Shown here: positions 60,768 to 64,000 of the stretch, piece by piece
Position numbering within the stretch: the first letter of the stretch is position 1
Layout of the letters: each line of letters starts with the position of its first letter
Assembly: GCA_003260075.1 (NCBI GenBank)
Contig: QLIY01000237.1
Coordinates: forward strand, 70,707-134,706
Direction: 5' to 3'
Source: Phallusia mammillata
Lineage: Eukaryota > Chordata > Ascidiacea > Phlebobranchia > Ascidiidae
DNA length: 64,000 nt
Made by a program: the position numbers and the translations under genes
Notes under the pieces: model-generated
The model's database searches: none
Told to the model about the DNA's origin: nothing
What the model saw: the letters and a program-made list of their open reading frames with translations, nothing else

Positions 60768-62984
60768 ATGCGGGCGTTGGTGCATCGCCTGACACAACGC
60801 TTCATTGCCCAAGAAAACTTTGCGCAGGTAAATTTTTGTTTACCAATCTTTCTTTTCAACTTACCTTGCGTTGATTGCGATTTGCGAACCTGTTTACTAG
60901 TTACTACATTACAAAGTGGCAAAAATATTATTTCTAATGCGCGTACTTTTTGTCCTTCATAATAACGTTTAGCATTTTCATGCAAGATGCAACTTCTGCA
61001 TGTTGGTCATGGGTAAATAAACTGTTTTGCTCTATCCAAAATTTAGCAATAGGTTTTGGTTTGATATTTTCTATGTAACAAAGACTTATTGTAGTATTAT
61101 AGTTGTCTACAACGTTTTATATTTGTATTTGTAGGTCAGTACTAGATTCCTCAGCAACTCATCAACCATCTTCATTCCAAGCTACAAGCAAATCGCAAAA
61201 ACGAATAATGCTGCAGGTCCATGTTTGTTATGCATTCAAAAGCGACATTTACAAGTGACTTTGAGTTCCTGGCAGAATTCCAAAACACCAAATAAAGAAA
61301 AAGATGTTAAATCAGGATCGGACAAAAAATTATTTGAAGAAATTGACTCCAAGGCTGAAAAAGAAACAAAGCAGACAACTGTGCCTTTAATGAAAAGGCT
61401 TGCTTTTGTTTCTGCAGCATTCGCAGTGTGGCTAGCAGTTTACTATCATTCAACCCAAGTAAAAAAAGACAGTAAGTATTTTTTTATCTGCAACATCACT
61501 TTTTATCAACTAAATATTATGTGGCCTGGTCGAATATATGCCTTTGATATTCCCCTAAGCCTTTTTTATTTAAAATAACACATTTTTTTCAAAATAGACA
61601 AAATCAAAGAGAGAGAATCACAACTTAGCAAAGTGGATATTGGTGCTGATGATTATAGCTTAACTGATCACACAGGCAAGTACTTGTAAAATGGAACATT
61701 TATTGCCAATCATATGACGTGGTACATTCTAAAATATCTATGCTGCTATCTCACAATTGGACGATGACTGTTGGTTTCTATACGCATTTGAGATTACAAT
61801 TAGCATTTTTTTGCTGTTTGTTTGGTGCCAGCAAATATCTGATATTTTTGGATTAATTTTTGCTTATCTCTAATATGTTACATTTTATGTAGGAAAGCAA
61901 GTTAGCAAAAAAGACTTCATTGGTCAATGGCTGCTTTTGTATTTTGGTTTTACTCACTGTCCCGACATTTGCCCCGAAGAACTGGAAAAAATGGCTGAAA
62001 TTATTGATATAATTGGTAAATAATTGTAAATCAGCAAGCTTAGTCAAGCTAAGTTGTTTTTCATAGCATGAGTAGGCAAGTGGTTCTCAAACGTTTTTTG
62101 TTGTGATGCCTCTGGAAAAGTTTTCTGGACTTGCGACGCACCAGCAAAAAAAAGTTAATGAGGAAACTTATCATTAAAGTTGTGTTTATTCATACAACAA
62201 CAAAAAGTCACAAAACGGTATTATTCTGCGACGCCCTTGGAAAATTGAAACGATGCACCAGGGCACCGCGACGCACAGTTTAAGAACTACTGTAGTAGGG
62301 TGTTTGAATTTTGTTAAGTGACTGCACTGGAACCTTGTTTGTTACTGTATTTGTTCAAATGACAAGGCATATGATTTTTTAAACCAGCTAGTTCTGACTT
62401 ATGCTGTGTTTACTTTTCCAAGATGGTGACAAAACCATTCCAAATCTCCTGCCATTGTTTATCACTGTGGATCCAGAGCGTGACACTCCAGAAGCAATTG
62501 AAAAATATGTGAAGGAATTCCATCCAAAGTTTGTTGGTCTTACTGGAAGCAAGGAAGATATAAAACAGGCTACAAAGGCATTTAGAGTATATTTTAGTGC
62601 TGGACCAAAGGATGAAGATAATGATTACATTGTGAGTAAACAAACCAATGTTCCCTCTCTCCTACTTGACAATAATTAACACTGGCTCAGACAATAAGTT
62701 TTGGGGCTGTTGGCATTAGGTTCCAGCAACTAGCTACAAACAGGCTGTTTTTTAGTTTTGTTTTATTAAATTACTGACAACGAATGTAAAGTCAGGCCCG
62801 AATTAGGCCTGCTTGTTTTTTCATCTAACATCTATTTTTTCAGGTTGACCATACCATTGTTATGTATCTTATGAACCCACAAGGCAATTTTGTTGATTAC
62901 TATGGTTCAAGATCTGTTGAAAAGGAATCTATTGCATCAGGTATCAAAAAGAACATGCTCAATTACAGAAAGTTACATGGATGA
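60768..62984 (+). CDS. SCO1: Cytochrome c oxidase copper chaperone SCO1
   Basis: Six exons: 60768..60827, 61135..61471, 61598..61675, 61893..62015, 62423..62631, 62844..62984 (TGA), closing to 315 residues (human SCO1 about 301). Exon 1 and early exon 2 give a basic, acid-free N-terminus, a mitochondrial presequence. One membrane segment lies at about 107-127, anchoring the thioredoxin-like domain in the intermembrane space. Copper ligands are all present: [11 protein letters not shown] (Cys 181, Cys 185) and His 272 in VDHTIVMYL. Further hallmarks are [12 protein letters not shown] and [13 protein letters not shown]. The protein delivers copper to the CuA site of COX2. Intron 3 starts with GC (CACACAG/GCAAGT). 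SCO2 duplicates exist in vertebrates; a single SCO gene here is assumed. AATAAA follows at 63037. Confidence 0.96.
62077..62292. mobile_element. hAT-type MITE, about 216 bp, in SCO1 intron 4
   Basis: Ends CAAGTGGTTCTCAAAC and GTTTAAGAACTACTG; inside, GCGACGC motifs. About 90% similar by eye to 63540..63754. AGTAGG is shared by both flanks as a likely partial target duplication. Confidence 0.75.
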
Positions 62985-63036
62985 TGTATTTTGCACTTGT
63001 AGTTGATTCTTCAAAGTATGGAAAGCGTTGCATGTA

Positions 63037-63042
63037 AATAAA
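63037..63042 (+). terminator. SCO1 poly(A) signal AATAAA
   Basis: A canonical hexamer 53 nt after the SCO1 stop codon. Confidence 0.7.
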
Positions 63043-63242
63043 TTGCACCTTTTATGTATAAGATATTTTGAATCTCATTTGCCATGCTAATTGTGGGCAG
63101 TTGGTGTTGTCACTAAGACATTCTTGGGCTGATTATGGGGGTTCCTAATTGAGTTACCATTAAACAAAAATTCAAGGTTTACATAGCAATAATGTCCAAA
63201 GAAAGCAATTTCATCTGATTGTGTTGGTTATATTTTAGTCAA

Positions 63243-63420
63243 AAAATAAGGTCTTGGTGGGAATAGGAATGCTTGGTGACCAGCTGATTTGGTACAACCC
63301 CTTTGATAAACCTGGCGTAGGTGTAGATTTATATATGAGGATGCTGTGATTGCTGGTCTGCATCAACGCTTCAGGGCGGATCCCATTCAGGACTGATCCA
63401 AACAAAAATTAAAGTTCATC
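63243..63420 (-). repeat. SINE-like repeat
   Basis: On the minus strand it reads GATCAGTCCTGAAT.., then CCCTGAAGCGTTGATGCAGA and CCAGCAATCACAGC, matching 845..895. Its plus strand also carries CTTGGTGACCAGCTGATTTG, matching 48280 and 56757. Confidence 0.5.
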
Positions 63421-63434
63421 TGACTTGCCCCTGA

Positions 63435-63508
63435 GCCTGGTTAGCTCAATTAGCACAGCACGGATCCTGGAAAGACTCCTGCCGTGGGTTGGAATCCCAC
63501 CGCAGGCA
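63435..63508 (+). repeat. tRNA-like sequence, probable SINE head or tRNA pseudogene
   Basis: 74 bp with a GCCTG/CAGGC acceptor-like pair, A-box TTAGCTCAATTAG and a perfect T-arm stem (GTGGG/CCCAC) whose loop is TTGGAAT instead of TTCGAAT. The anticodon arm is not tRNA-like (long loop), so a functional tRNA is unlikely. The sequence GGATCCTGGAAAGACTCCT is shared with the SINE-like copy at 48164. Confidence 0.5.
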
Positions 63509-63539
63509 CGATTTTTCTATCATACGCCTTGCTGTAGAC

Positions 63540-63754
63540 CAGTGCTTTTCAAACTTTTTTTGTTGCGACGCCTCTGGAAAAGTTTTCAGGACTTGCGACG
63601 CACCAGCAAATAAAAGTTAATGAGGAAACTTATTATTAAAGTTGTGTTTATTGATACAACAACAAAAAGCCACGAAACGGAACTATTCTGCGACGCCCTT
63701 GGAAAATTGAAACGACGCACCAGGGCGTCGCGACGCACAGTTTGAGAACTACTG
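63540..63754. mobile_element. hAT-type MITE, 215 bp, intact TSD
   Basis: Ends CAGTGCTTTTCAAACT and AGTTTGAGAACTACTG, perfect 8-bp duplication CTGTAGAC (63532..63539 and 63755..63762). Sister copy at 62077..62292. Confidence 0.88.
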
Positions 63755-63771
63755 CTGTAGACTGTAGTCTA

Positions 63772-63984
63772 CAGGGATCGGCAACCTTTTTTCTACTGCG
63801 GACCGTTTTTGAAACTAAAATATTTTCGCGGACCGGCTTTCAAAAACTACAAATATTTAGCAATGAAAACGCCTAAATTAGTTTATCGTCCGTCCCCGGG
63901 ATACATAGGCGAAATGTTTCCAAGCATTTAACCTGAAAAAGTATACGGCCCGGTAACGAACTGCTCGGCGGTTGCCTACCACTG
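63772..63984. mobile_element. hAT-like MITE near window end
   Basis: Starts CAGGGATCGGCAACC and appears to end GGTTGCCTACCACTG; GCGGACCG motifs inside. Imperfect ends, no clear target duplication; the true right end could lie beyond the window. Confidence 0.55.
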
Positions 63985-64000
63985 CCCTAGGGCAATGTTG

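Overview
This is a eukaryotic (metazoan) window, AT-rich, with short to medium GT-AG introns, many small hAT-type elements and strong sequence polymorphism. Gene content and structure (one large class II PI3-kinase, a SPEC-type Cdc42 effector, LSM7, SCO1) suit an invertebrate deuterostome. A highly heterozygous ascidian of the Ciona kind is my best guess, inferred from style rather than from a diagnostic sequence. I rebuilt the genes by hand from splice sites, reading phase and protein-family similarity.

Layout. (1) 0-7.5 kb: scattered minus-strand exons of a possible small membrane protein, plus a 496-bp hAT MITE. (2) 10.0-17.9 kb, minus: a nine-exon gene for a four-pass membrane protein with a Lys-rich N-terminus and a very long Pro/Ser/Arg-rich tail. 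(3) 18-21.7 kb: mobile-element remains and upstream DNA. (4) 21.8-25.7 kb, plus: a complete CDC42SE (SPEC) gene of 84 aa, followed by 4 kb of UTR/intergenic DNA with decayed hAT sequence. (5) 30.1-31.2 kb, minus: LSM7, four exons, 99 aa. (6) 32.6-33.5 kb, minus: an intronless single-RRM protein. (7) 34.5-57.8 kb, plus: a complete class II phosphoinositide 3-kinase (PIK3C2), 35 exons, 1731 aa, whose phases all close. (8) 58.1-59.0 kb, plus: the end of an unidentified Lys-rich small protein. (9) 60.8-63.0 kb, plus: SCO1, six exons, 315 aa. (10) 63.2-64 kb: SINE/tRNA-like sequence and hAT MITEs.

The genes are unrelated housekeeping or signalling genes and do not form one pathway. The RRM gene and PIK3C2 are divergent and share a 1-kb upstream region. 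CDC42SE and LSM7 are convergent.

The most striking structural signal is a set of G runs, most of them exactly 10 nt, each inserted where the flanking sequence repeats imperfectly. Six longer C or G runs (28-93 nt) also occur, and there is one explicit N. I read these as contig joins with unmerged allelic overlaps, not biology. They duplicate or truncate several PIK3C2 exons and break the tail exon of the four-pass gene.
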